Assembly (NCBI GenBank): GCA_006226375.1
Contig: SBHC01000086.1
Coordinates: 43,329 to 107,328 of the forward strand
Origin: Deltaproteobacteria bacterium
GTDB taxonomy: Bacteria > Myxococcota_C > UBA6777
DNA: 64,000 nt
Reading direction: 5' to 3'
Shown here: piece by piece, positions 17,819 to 26,778 of the stretch
Numbering within the stretch: position 1 is the first letter of the stretch
Layout of the letters: every line of letters begins with the position of its first letter
The notes under the pieces: generated by a model
Told to the model about the DNA's origin: nothing
Seen by the model: the letters and a program-made list of their open reading frames with translations, nothing else
The model's database searches: none
Program-made: the position numbers and the translations under genes

Positions 17819-20800
17819 TTGAAACAGATCCAGATGTTCTTAAGGATGAGCGGGGCCGTTTGCGTTCTCGCGTTATTGTTTAGCTTTGGTTGTGGAGGCG
17901 AAGTGGCTGTCTCCATTCCTGGTTGTGAAAATTGCCCAGAACGTTGCTTGCTAGATAGCTCAAGCAGCAAGGGCCGGTGTGTTCCCTGTTTGAAAGACAC
18001 ACACTGCCAGTCGGAGACCAGCCCGACCAAGAAATGTACCCAAGACAACAAATGTGTTTGCGGCACCGACAAGGATTGTTCGGCAGGCAAAAAGTGTAAC
18101 GGTACGGGCGGTTGTGTCGAGTGTCTGAAAAACGAAGACTGCACCGACGCAAATCTCTCTGCTTGCGTTGACAACAAGTGCATGCAGTGTTCCCCAGGGT
18201 CCTCACAAGGTTGCCTTCCCACCGATAGCAAAGCTTGTGTGAAAGGTACCCAAGAGTGCAAAGGCGGTGTTTGGGGAACTTGTGAAGGTTGGGCCGTTTG
18301 CAAAGACTTTGAGAAGTGTGAAGAGAACAAGTGTGTTCCCGATTGCCCCGAAGGACAGTGCCAGGACGGAGCGTTCGAGTGTTCCACCAAGGCCACCCAA
18401 ATTCCCGGTCAGTACAAGGTTTGCGTCAAGAACGCACGAGGCTGCTTTGAGTTCGGCACCGAGATCAAAGATTGCCCGCCCCAGCATTACTGTGACCAGG
18501 GCAAGTGTGTGAAGGCAACTTGCCCGAAAGACCAGACCGATTGCAACGGTGTGTGTATTAACACCGCCAACGACCGCGAAAACTGTGGCGCTTGCGGTAC
18601 CCAATGCAAGCCAGGTGAAGTTTGTGGCAATGGAGCCTGTGCGATTACCTGTCCCACCGGTCAGACAGAGTGCGGGGGAGCATGCTACAACCTTCAGTCG
18701 GAGCGAGGTCACTGTGGAAAGTGCGACACCGCCTGCAAAGACGGTGAAATCTGTCAAAGCGGCCAGTGTGTCATCTCTTGCCTTGCCGGTCAGACTGTTT
18801 GCGACAAAAAGTGTGTGAACAATCAAAACGATCGTGAACACTGCGGTCAATGCAACAACGCTTGTGGTAACGGGCAAGTGTGTGCCAACGGAAAATGTGA
18901 GATCTCTTGTCCACAAGGGCAAACCAATTGCAACGGAACTTGTGTGGACATTCAGTCCGACCGGGCCCACTGCGGAAAATGTGGAGAAGTTTGTCAGGCT
19001 GGCTTTGTCTGTGCCTCTGGTAAGTGTGAAGTCAGCTGTCCTGCTGGACAAACCAACTGCAGCGGCTCGTGTGTGGATGTCCAGTCCGACCGAACTCATT
19101 GTGGTGCTTGTGGCTCAGCTTGTGCCTCCGGCCAGGTCTGCTCCAGCGGAAAGTGTGAAGTCTCCTGCTTGAAGACGCAAACCAACTGCGGCGGTAGCTG
19201 TGTGGACACCCAGTCGGATCGCAGCCACTGTGGTCAGTGTGCCAACGTTTGTCCCTCTGGACAGGTCTGCACCAACGGGAAATGCGAAGTCTCCTGTCTG
19301 AAAGGTCAGACCAATTGTGGTGGAAACTGTGTGGATGTGCAGTCCGACCGAGCGCACTGCGGCGCTTGTGGTAACGCTTGTGCTTCCGGCCAGGTTTGTG
19401 CGGCTGGCAAATGTCAGGTCAGTTGCTTGAAGACACAAACCAACTGCGGTGGAAACTGTGTGGATGTGCAGTCCGATCGGGCTCATTGTGGAACATGTGG
19501 TAACGCTTGTGCCTCAGGTCAGGTTTGCTCCCAAGGGAAGTGCGTCTTGTCGTGCCAGTCCGGTCTTACGGATTGCAGCGGCTCCTGTGTGAACACCCAA
19601 ACCGATCGAGCCAACTGTGGCGCTTGTGGGAAGGTGTGCAACTCCGGTGAAGTTTGCTCCAACGGTGCATGCCAAGTGTCTTGTGTTTCGGGACAAACCA
19701 ACTGCTCGGGTCAGTGTGTGAACACCCAAACCGATCGAGCGCATTGTGGCTCCTGCAGTAACGCTTGTCCCTCGGGTCAAATCTGCTCCCAAGGTCAGTG
19801 CTTGCTGAGCTGTCCCGCCGCAACACCCACCAACTGCAGCGGTATCTGCGTGGATACCAACACAGACGCTGGTAACTGTGGACAATGTGGTGTGCAATGC
19901 CAGGGCGGCAAAGTTTGTGTGCTGGGTAAGTGTCAATGTGTGCCCGGCTCCTTGGATTGCAGCGGAACATGTATCAACCCACGAGTTGATCGAAGCAACT
20001 GCGGTAGCTGTGGAACGACCTGTGCTTCAGGTCAGCTTTGCGACAACGGCTCCTGCGCGATCTCTTGTCCCGCCAACACGCCCACTGTTTGTAGCGGCGG
20101 TTGCGTTGACACCAAAACCGACGCCAATCACTGCGGTGGCTGTGGAACCAAGTGTTCGGGTGGTCGCTTGTGTTCCAACGGAACCTGCCAGTGTGCGGGC
20201 AACCTCAACCTGTGCTCCGGTCAATGTGTGGATCTGCAGACCAGCCAACTTCACTGTGGAAAGTGTGGTAGCGCGTGTGCGGCTGGACAGGTTTGTTCTG
20301 CTGGAAAGTGCCAGTTCTCCTGCCCCAGCGGTACCCCCACTGTATGTAGCGGTGGTTGTGTCGATACGCAGACGGACAACAACCATTGTGGAGCCTGCGG
20401 CAAAAAGTGTTCTGGCGGTACTGTTTGTAACAAAGGAGCCTGCCAGTGCTCGACCGACCAGTTGCTGTGCAGTGGAACATGCATCAATCCCAAAACCGAC
20501 CGAAGCAACTGTGGTACATGTGGAACCGTTTGTCCTTCCGGTCAGCGGTGTGAGAGCAGCAAGTGTGTGACAACCTGTCCTTCCGGTACGCCAACCAACT
20601 GCAGCGGAAAGTGTGTGGACACCAAGACCGACCGAAGCAACTGTGGTGGTTGTGGTACGGCTTGTCCATCGGGTCAAATCTGTCAAAACAGCCAGTGCGT
20701 ATTGACCTGCCCCACAGGCCAGACGCCTTGCAGCGGTAAATGTGTGGACTTGAAGACTGACGTTCAGAACTGTGGACGATGCGGATCTTCGTGTCCATCC

Positions 20801-21838
20801 GGGCAGATTTGTTCATCAGGTGCTTGTCAGATCTCTTGTCAGGCTGGCCTCACGGTATGCTCTGGCCTTTGCGTCAACACCAAGACAGACTATGCGAACT
20901 GTGGTGGCTGTGGAAAACGTTGTGCTTCCGGTCAGGTGTGCAACAACTCGCAGTGTCAGGTGTCATGCCAAAGCGGTCTGAACAACTGCTCGGGATCTTG
21001 TGTCGACCTTCAAAGCAATCGCAGTCACTGTGGCTCTTGTGGCAAGGCTTGCTTGTCGGGTCAGGTCTGTTTCAACGGCTCATGCCGTGCGATCTGCTCA
21101 GCCGGTGAAACCACTTGCAGCAACCAGTGTGTCAATCTGCAAACCAACGCCAGCCACTGCGGTGGTTGTGGTCAAAAGTGTGGCACCAATCAGGGTTGTC
21201 GCAACGGTGCTTGTTACAACCTGTGCAGCCCAGGGTTGACCTCATGCAGCGGCGTTTGCCGAAACCTGCAGACCGATGTTAACAACTGTGGGGCTTGCGG
21301 AAATCAGTGCTCCACCAACCAGACTTGCTCCAGTGGGTCTTGTGTGACAAACACAAACTTGGCCCTTCCGCCTTACCAGAGTACCTACTCGTCAAGCGGT
21401 GGTACCCGAGGCTTCTGGTTTACAGCACCTGTTAGCTTCACCATCACAGGTCTGCGTGTTCCAACGGATGTGGGAACGGATGTCCAGAACATCGTGGTGT
21501 ATCGTCTGACCAATCCCCCACCGTACTTCAGCTCAAGTACTACAGCGTATACGATGTTGCATTACAGCCGTGGTGTGGCAGGTACAGGATTTATCAATGT
21601 GAACATCCCGATTCAGCAGGGTGACCACATTGGTATCTTGGGTGCTCGCGGTACCACGACCATGCGCAACTCTTACAGCAACACAAGCACGACCTTTAAC
21701 TCTAGCATCAAGGGTGTGCCTGTTGTGTTGGAGCGTTTCCTCACCCAGTACAACATTTACACAAGCAACCCACCCAACACCCGTCCGGTTTCCCGAGAAC
21801 GTGGAACCATCTCTCGGGTTGAAATGCGCTACCGCTAG
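17819..21838 (+). CDS. Large lipoprotein with 22 Stig1-like Cys-rich modules
   Basis: 1339 residues from TTG 17819 (AAAAGGGG upstream; ATGs at 17834 and 17846 are alternatives). A lipobox (LALLFSFGC) gives a lipidated Cys near residue 25. After a 220-residue Cys-rich lead come 22 modules of about 38-45 residues with the pattern C.G.CV(D/N)...D..(H/N)CG.CG..C..G..C..G.C. The C-terminal 170 residues lack Cys and look like a beta-sandwich (TRGFWFTAPVSFTITGLRVP). Stig1 modules occur in plants and myxobacteria. Probably a long rigid disulfide-braced surface rod presenting the C-terminal domain. Confidence 0.9.
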   Translation: MKQIQMFLRMSGAVCVLALLFSFGCGGEVAVSIPGCENCPERCLLDSSSSKGRCVPCLKDTHCQSETSPTKKCTQDNKCVCGTDKDCSAGKKCNGTGGCVECLKNEDCTDANLSACVDNKCMQCSPGSSQGCLPTDSKACVKGTQECKGGVWGTCEGWAVCKDFEKCEENKCVPDCPEGQCQDGAFECSTKATQIPGQYKVCVKNARGCFEFGTEIKDCPPQHYCDQGKCVKATCPKDQTDCNGVCINTANDRENCGACGTQCKPGEVCGNGACAITCPTGQTECGGACYNLQSERGHCGKCDTACKDGEICQSGQCVISCLAGQTVCDKKCVNNQNDREHCGQCNNACGNGQVCANGKCEISCPQGQTNCNGTCVDIQSDRAHCGKCGEVCQAGFVCASGKCEVSCPAGQTNCSGSCVDVQSDRTHCGACGSACASGQVCSSGKCEVSCLKTQTNCGGSCVDTQSDRSHCGQCANVCPSGQVCTNGKCEVSCLKGQTNCGGNCVDVQSDRAHCGACGNACASGQVCAAGKCQVSCLKTQTNCGGNCVDVQSDRAHCGTCGNACASGQVCSQGKCVLSCQSGLTDCSGSCVNTQTDRANCGACGKVCNSGEVCSNGACQVSCVSGQTNCSGQCVNTQTDRAHCGSCSNACPSGQICSQGQCLLSCPAATPTNCSGICVDTNTDAGNCGQCGVQCQGGKVCVLGKCQCVPGSLDCSGTCINPRVDRSNCGSCGTTCASGQLCDNGSCAISCPANTPTVCSGGCVDTKTDANHCGGCGTKCSGGRLCSNGTCQCAGNLNLCSGQCVDLQTSQLHCGKCGSACAAGQVCSAGKCQFSCPSGTPTVCSGGCVDTQTDNNHCGACGKKCSGGTVCNKGACQCSTDQLLCSGTCINPKTDRSNCGTCGTVCPSGQRCESSKCVTTCPSGTPTNCSGKCVDTKTDRSNCGGCGTACPSGQICQNSQCVLTCPTGQTPCSGKCVDLKTDVQNCGRCGSSCPSGQICSSGACQISCQAGLTVCSGLCVNTKTDYANCGGCGKRCASGQVCNNSQCQVSCQSGLNNCSGSCVDLQSNRSHCGSCGKACLSGQVCFNGSCRAICSAGETTCSNQCVNLQTNASHCGGCGQKCGTNQGCRNGACYNLCSPGLTSCSGVCRNLQTDVNNCGACGNQCSTNQTCSSGSCVTNTNLALPPYQSTYSSSGGTRGFWFTAPVSFTITGLRVPTDVGTDVQNIVVYRLTNPPPYFSSSTTAYTMLHYSRGVAGTGFINVNIPIQQGDHIGILGARGTTTMRNSYSNTSTTFNSSIKGVPVVLERFLTQYNIYTSNPPNTRPVSRERGTISRVEMRYR
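18531..21350 (+). repeat. Tandem Stig1-like coding repeats
   Basis: 22 units of about 115-135 bp within the lipoprotein gene. Neighbouring units near 19030-19560 are nearly identical at DNA level (shared TGTGTGGATGTGCAGTCCGA), showing recent duplication or homogenisation, while outer units have diverged. Confidence 0.8.
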
Positions 21839-22154
21839 AGTTCTGCGCCCACCACGTCTCTCCCCTTGTGTCCTTCTCTTCCTTCCCTCTTTTTCTTTTC
21901 CCCAGCCTTTCTTTTCCTTGCGCTCCCTGTGGGGTCCGACTAGGATGAACTTTTCTTCTTTGGGATGAAACCAAGTTGGGCATTCGTGCATAATAGAGAT
22001 GTACGATGAGTTTGTAGGAACGTTGATCGCACCGTTTCGTCCTCGGTGACCTGGAGCGGATCCCCCGTGGGCTATGCTTTTTTAGGGAGTTCCGTCTCCT
22101 CTTATTCCTCGTCCCCCATTCTGTTTGCTCAAGTCTCTGGCAAGAGGAAGTTGT
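21839..22154. other. Intergenic region with pyrimidine tract
   Basis: About 316 bp between the Stig1 lipoprotein and the barrel gene. From about 21850 to 21930 the plus strand is almost entirely C and T. No hairpin terminator seen. The tract could act as a termination or rut-like region (it is C/U-rich in the transcript) but this is a guess. Confidence 0.45.
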
Positions 22155-23045
22155 ATGTCACATTCATCCACGTTGATACGGGTCCTGGTCGTGTGCTGCT
22201 TTGTGGTTCTGGGCGTTGGATTATGGGAGCGGCCGTGTCAGGCTGGGCCCTGGTCGCAAAACTCAGGGCACTTTTATGTGAAAGCGAGCCAGGCCTTCAT
22301 GTTTGGAAAAGAGAGCATCTTGGACGGCAAGCCCGGTGGAGGTGACTTCTTTGGCTCCATGACGGCCTTGTACGGAGAAGTCGGCATTTACTATGGACTC
22401 CAGTTCCAATTTCTCTTGCCGTACTCCGTGTTTCGAGTGACTCGTTCGGAGAACGAGTTCTACCAGCTTGACTCGTTCCTCGACAGCATCTTTGGCGTTC
22501 AGTGGACCCCTCCTTTTCTGCAAAAGGCTCTGGGCTTTCCCATTGCTCTGCGCTTCAACACGAAGGTGCCTTTGTACGATCAAGGGAATCTGACTGCCAA
22601 CGAAGACACACAGCGGATCGTTGGCCGTTTTCCGATCTTGGGGGAGGGGCAGCTTGATTTCACCTTGTGGCTTAGCGTGGGTGGGTCGATTCCCAAGACC
22701 AACCTGTACTTGTATGGCGAAGTCGGATATCGAATCCGTACGAACGTCTTCCTGGACCAACGTATCAAAAACCTGGATCTGTCGTTCCTGGATACCTTTG
22801 TTTTCAACACGCAAGTGGGTTACTTCATTTTGCAAAAAGTGTTGGTAATGCTCAACTTCAACGGAGCCATTCCGATAGGTTCGGAGCCCAGTCCTTTTAC
22901 GAAAGGCTTTGTGGGAATCGGCCTGGGACTCTACATTCCCGTGTGGAAAGGGCTGGCCGTCGAGGCTGGCTTTGATCACATGCTTTGGTCGGTGGCTGCT
23001 CCTCCTGTGACCAGCTTTAACTTCGGCCTCTCCTACAAGTTTTGA
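22155..23045 (+). CDS. Outer-membrane beta-barrel-like protein
   Basis: 296 residues from ATG 22155 (AGAGGAAG upstream). A signal peptide (LIRVLVVCCFVVLGVGL) ends near AQA-type site CQAGPW. The mature chain alternates polar and hydrophobic residues and ends in YKF, the classical C-terminal Phe of outer-membrane barrels. Repeated glycine/aromatic strands such as TNLYLYGEVGYRIRTN support a transporter or pore. Specific family not recognised. Followed by the DM13 gene, likely the same operon. Confidence 0.75.
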   Translation: MSHSSTLIRVLVVCCFVVLGVGLWERPCQAGPWSQNSGHFYVKASQAFMFGKESILDGKPGGGDFFGSMTALYGEVGIYYGLQFQFLLPYSVFRVTRSENEFYQLDSFLDSIFGVQWTPPFLQKALGFPIALRFNTKVPLYDQGNLTANEDTQRIVGRFPILGEGQLDFTLWLSVGGSIPKTNLYLYGEVGYRIRTNVFLDQRIKNLDLSFLDTFVFNTQVGYFILQKVLVMLNFNGAIPIGSEPSPFTKGFVGIGLGLYIPVWKGLAVEAGFDHMLWSVAAPPVTSFNFGLSYKF

Positions 23046-23101
23046 GGTGGGTCATGGCAACGAAACCAAGAAAGCAAACGGTACAGCAGAAGAGGAATAC
23101 C

Positions 23102-23857
23102 ATGCGAACATGGCTCATGATTTTAGGTTGTCTTGTGGTCTCATCGGGTTTGATGGGTGCCAAAGGTGGACGCGCCGGCTGCATCGGCTACACCATCCAA
23201 CAATGCAAGCCCGGCGAAACCCAGGCTTGCTTCTCTGGCTTTGTCAGGAATCGCAACGTGGGCACCTGCAAGGACGGTACGCAAACGTGTGAAGATAACG
23301 CGACTTGGGGGCCTTGCTCCGGTGACGTTCTTCCCAAAGACAGCGACGATTGCAGCGGTGAAGACCGCAACTGTGATGGTGTTGCCGAAGGTCAAAACAC
23401 CAAAGAAGTTTGCAATGGCAAAGACGACAACTGCAACGGACAGGTCGACGATGGCGCCGACATCTGCCCTACAGGGCAAACCTGTGAAGGCATCTCTGGA
23501 TGCAAGGCGGGTGGAGGAACTGGCTCGACTGTGGTTGCAAAAGGCGCATTCCAGGCCGGTGACCATCCCACATCTGGAGAAGGTCGTGTTGTGCAGGAAG
23601 GTGACAAGTATTTTGTGGAATTGAGCGACGACTTCAAGACCGACACTGGACCCGATTTGCATATTTATCTGGTGGAAGATGCGCAAGGCAAAGTCACAGA
23701 CTCCAACTTCCTGGACGTTGGAAAGCTCGCGAGCATCACAGGAAAAGCCAAGGTTGAGTTCTCTTTACCCAGCGGAAAATCGGTCACAGACTACAAATCC
23801 ATTGTGATTTGGTGCGAACCTTTCCGCGTTGTTTTCGGATTTGCGTCCTTGTATTGA
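23102..23857 (+). CDS. Secreted MopE-like metal-binding motif plus DM13 domain protein
   Basis: 251 residues from ATG 23102 (AGAGGAA upstream). A signal peptide spans the first ~20 residues. A Cys-rich part with the MopE-type metal-binding signature follows (CSGEDRNCDGVAEG, then CNGKDDNCNGQVDDG). A flexible Gly linker leads to a C-terminal DM13 domain of about 100 residues with GPDLHIYL and SIVIWCEPFRVVFGFA, including the conserved near-terminal Cys. DM13 is proposed to take part in extracellular electron transfer or redox. Located outside the cytoplasm, probably co-expressed with the preceding barrel. Confidence 0.85.
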   Translation: MRTWLMILGCLVVSSGLMGAKGGRAGCIGYTIQQCKPGETQACFSGFVRNRNVGTCKDGTQTCEDNATWGPCSGDVLPKDSDDCSGEDRNCDGVAEGQNTKEVCNGKDDNCNGQVDDGADICPTGQTCEGISGCKAGGGTGSTVVAKGAFQAGDHPTSGEGRVVQEGDKYFVELSDDFKTDTGPDLHIYLVEDAQGKVTDSNFLDVGKLASITGKAKVEFSLPSGKSVTDYKSIVIWCEPFRVVFGFASLY

Positions 23858-23924
23858 GAAGCTTCGTCCCTGCTAGGGCCTCGTTGTTTTGCATGGATAT
23901 GGCTCTCCAAATCGAAGGTACAGC

Positions 23925-24908
23925 ATGACAGTCCAGGAAAAGGATTGGCTCTGGCGTAGCAAAGGCGCGGCGGCTTACTTTGCTCTTCAAGGTATAGGCG
24001 TCGGGCTTTGGTGGGTGTTGCTGTGGCAATGGCCTGCTTCCCGACCCTGGTTTCGTACACAACGAATGAGTGATGTCGCGCTCCTGGATTTTGTGTGGCC
24101 CGATGTTGCGATGTTGTGCGTAGGGTCCTTGCTGTGCGCAGCTCTTCTGTGGAAGGACGCGCGAAGTCCATGGAGCCAGCGTCTTGTCTGGTTGTTGGTG
24201 GGTGCGACGCTCTACCCCACGCTCTATGTGACAGGTGCGACGTTCTCCTCAGGAGGAGAGGGTTGGGCTGCGACGATGGCCATGCTGCTCGCGGCCCAAG
24301 GTTCGTTTCTGGCTGCATGGACGGCTCGGCCGGAGGGCTCTTTGTTTCGTGTGGCCCCTCATCGCTCCACATCGACCCATGTGTTTCGGACCTTCATCCA
24401 AACATGCTTTTTTTGGGGTGCTGCTCTTTGGTTGACACCCTGGCTTTTGCTCCAAGCAGAAGCTGGGCTGGGCATTCCGCGCTTTCAGACACCATGGCAG
24501 TCTTGGCTTCCTTGGGTGTTGTTTTCGATCGCTGGTGTGGGCAACTTGTTGTCGGGTTATACGATGAGCCTTTGGGGAAAAGGCACACCGCTGCCCCTTG
24601 AAACAGCCCGCTGCTTTGTGGTCCGCGGTGGATACCGTTGGGTCCGCAATCCTATGGCTGTGACCGGTCTTTTTCTTGGGGCGATGGTTGGGTGGTGGCT
24701 TGGCTCCTGGTCGATGCTGGGAACTGTTGTTGCTGGAGGTCTGCTTTGGCACGGGCTCGTCCGACCGATCGAAGAGAAAGACCTCTACGAACGATTCGGC
24801 GAACCCTACATGAACTACTGCAACAAGATCCGCTGCTGGATTCCTGCTTGGCCTCCACATCCTCCTGCTGTGTACGAAGAGATCTCAGCAACACCAGACG
24901 AATCCTAG
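23925..24908 (+). CDS. Integral membrane ICMT-family methyltransferase-like protein
   Basis: 327 residues from ATG 23925 (GAAGG upstream). Seven or so hydrophobic segments. The C-terminal third carries the isoprenylcysteine/phospholipid methyltransferase signature: GKGTPLPLE, RGGYRWVRNPMA, then EEKDLYERFGEPYMNY and RCWIP. Bacterial members methylate membrane-embedded small molecules or lipids, and the substrate cannot be told here. An N-terminal extension of about 180 residues with extra helices is longer than in minimal family members. Confidence 0.8.
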   Translation: MTVQEKDWLWRSKGAAAYFALQGIGVGLWWVLLWQWPASRPWFRTQRMSDVALLDFVWPDVAMLCVGSLLCAALLWKDARSPWSQRLVWLLVGATLYPTLYVTGATFSSGGEGWAATMAMLLAAQGSFLAAWTARPEGSLFRVAPHRSTSTHVFRTFIQTCFFWGAALWLTPWLLLQAEAGLGIPRFQTPWQSWLPWVLFSIAGVGNLLSGYTMSLWGKGTPLPLETARCFVVRGGYRWVRNPMAVTGLFLGAMVGWWLGSWSMLGTVVAGGLLWHGLVRPIEEKDLYERFGEPYMNYCNKIRCWIPAWPPHPPAVYEEISATPDES

Positions 24909-24947
24909 GACGAGGCTCCTGGTAAGGAGGACATCGTTCCTTCTTCT

Positions 24948-26054
24948 TTAGCTTTCACCCATTGTCAGGGTCCTCTGGCTATCGGGGAGCGCAAACAATT
25001 GGTTGTGTGCGTGTTGGTAACGCTGGGACAGATACCAGGCGCCGCTTGCATTTTGGGCCGCTTCGTTCGCCCAGTCTTGCATCACACGTTCATGGAGCGA
25101 GAGTTCGATCTGTAGCTCTGTTGCCTTTTGTTGAAGCTGGGCCAGCCATCCCGTCTCTGGTCTGGTCTGTAGCTCCAGCAGTTCGTCAGCCGTGAGGGCT
25201 TGCATCGGTAGCAAGAGGTCGATACGGTCGAGAATCTCGGGAAGAATGCCAAGCTCTACCAAGCGTTCGCGAAGGGCTGCCGGTTCTTGAGGAGGGTTGG
25301 GCAGCTGACAAGCGAGGATACAAAGCAAGCTATCACAGGAGAACGGTTGAAATTCGATGTTCGGATGGCGAACTTTGTGGTGAGATAGCTCGACGTCTTG
25401 ACCCTCCAGGATGCGAATGAGTGAGCGCTGGACGCCTTCGGCTGTGACATCTCGTGTGAGCGGCTGAACGCTCTTGGTGGCGATGCGTTGCATCCCATCC
25501 AGGATTAGCAGTCCGCGTTCAGCAATGTCACGCTGGTAGTTTGCGGTGCGATACAAGCTATAGATGACATTCTCTATGTCTTCACCGATGTAGCCCGTGG
25601 CTGATAACCTAGAGCAGTCGGTGTGGTGTGTCGGCAACGTGAACGACTTGGCTATGGTTTGGGCCAGGGTCGTTTTCCCACAGCCGGGAGGCCCGACCAG
25701 AAGTATCGATAACGGCGAGCGTTGCTCTTTTTGTGCACGATAGATATGCTGGCGAACGGCTCCGACAAGAACCTGTTGGGCTTCGTGCTGCCCGACCATC
25801 TGCTCCTGCCATTGTGCAAGCAAAGACTGACTGTCTGGAAGCTCCTCCGGAATGATGAATGCCTTGGAGTCTTCGCCTGCGTCTTCTTCCTTGATTACTT
25901 GCTGGCAGAGGACGACGCATTCGTCACAGATATAAACCCCTTCTCCTGCAACAAGCTTTTTTACCTCCATCCGGGATTTAAAGCAGAAGCTACAAGACAG
26001 CTCATCCTCGGACGTTTGGGTCGGCGCGGTGGAAGACTTGGAAGACCAAAACAT
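24948..26054 (-). CDS. Degenerate ClpX paralogue
   Basis: 368 residues, ATG 26054 after AAAGGA. An N-terminal ClpX-type zinc finger has CSFC (22-25) and CDEC. The AAA+ domain has an intact Walker A (GPPGCGKTTLA) and the GYIG pore loop. Walker B reads LLILDGMQ, so the catalytic Glu of LVDEIDK is Gly. The IGF loop that docks on ClpP is missing, and the GARGLR sensor-2 motif has become SGAWYL. It probably binds but hydrolyses ATP poorly, and should not work with ClpP. It could be an adaptor, an unfoldase regulator or a decaying copy; the long clean frame favours function. Confidence 0.85.
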   Translation of the reverse strand: MFWSSKSSTAPTQTSEDELSCSFCFKSRMEVKKLVAGEGVYICDECVVLCQQVIKEEDAGEDSKAFIIPEELPDSQSLLAQWQEQMVGQHEAQQVLVGAVRQHIYRAQKEQRSPLSILLVGPPGCGKTTLAQTIAKSFTLPTHHTDCSRLSATGYIGEDIENVIYSLYRTANYQRDIAERGLLILDGMQRIATKSVQPLTRDVTAEGVQRSLIRILEGQDVELSHHKVRHPNIEFQPFSCDSLLCILACQLPNPPQEPAALRERLVELGILPEILDRIDLLLPMQALTADELLELQTRPETGWLAQLQQKATELQIELSLHERVMQDWANEAAQNASGAWYLSQRYQHAHNQLFALPDSQRTLTMGES

Positions 26055-26111
26055 AGAGCGTTCCTTTGAAGGGCAAGTTTGTGTTGTGTTGAAAGGGTGG
26101 CTTGGCTGGTG

Positions 26112-26576
26112 TCAGCTTTGGCAAACGTCAACAAGCTCAGCTTGTGCAACTTCCAAGAGGGCTTCGGTTTCGATTCCGAGTATCAGACCTCGACGACCCC
26201 CGTTGAAATAGACTCTATCATGATCCAGTGCCTTCAGGTCGATGTAGACGGGCAACGTTGTACGTGACCCAAACGGACCGATGCCGCCCACCTGGTATCC
26301 TGTGAGCCTTTGGGCGTCGCGCTCGGAAGCCAGATCGGCTTGTTTTACCTTGAGAGTGCGGGCCAAATTGCGCATGGATACGGAACAATCGCCCGGCGCC
26401 ATCAAGAACACAAACTCTTTGTCGGGCAAGGCAACCACAAGAGTCTTGAGTGTTGCAGAGAGCGGAACATCCAGGGCTTCTGCGGCGGCTTCTGCCCCTT
26501 TTTTCCGATAGTCGTATTCGTGGGAGGTGTACAACACTCCCAAAGCGTCCAGCGCTTTTTCACCCAAACTAGCCAT
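26112..26576 (-). CDS. YbaK/EbsC-family aminoacyl-tRNA deacylase-like protein
   Basis: 154 residues from ATG 26576 with GGGAAG five bases upstream; an earlier in-frame ATG would add 49 residues unlike the family. The YbaK fold is seen in EALDVPLSATLKTLVV (with the conserved Lys), KEFVFLMAPGDCSVS, and GYQVGGIGPFGSR. These proteins remove wrongly attached amino acids from tRNA, typically Cys from tRNA-Pro. Cytoplasmic. Divergent from the IPT/PKD lipoprotein. Confidence 0.88.
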   Translation of the reverse strand: MASLGEKALDALGVLYTSHEYDYRKKGAEAAAEALDVPLSATLKTLVVALPDKEFVFLMAPGDCSVSMRNLARTLKVKQADLASERDAQRLTGYQVGGIGPFGSRTTLPVYIDLKALDHDRVYFNGGRRGLILGIETEALLEVAQAELVDVCQS

Positions 26577-26778
26577 GTGTTCTTCCCATTGATGGTGCAT
26601 TGAATCAAACGGGTACCCAAGGAAATACAAGAAGTACCCAGGTGTCGTCAAATACGGTATGTCCTGATGAAGGTTTGCTTTTTTTGCTTTGGGTGCTATG
26701 CCACCTATGATAAAGTACCGCATTCAGAAGGAAAGTATGGGTCGTGTGGGGCCGCGCTTTTGTGTCAGGAGCAAGGGT

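Noticed and set aside
18203..20816. Several long Thr/Ala-rich minus-strand frames
   Set aside because: They mirror the Stig1 modules in antisense and have no start signals.
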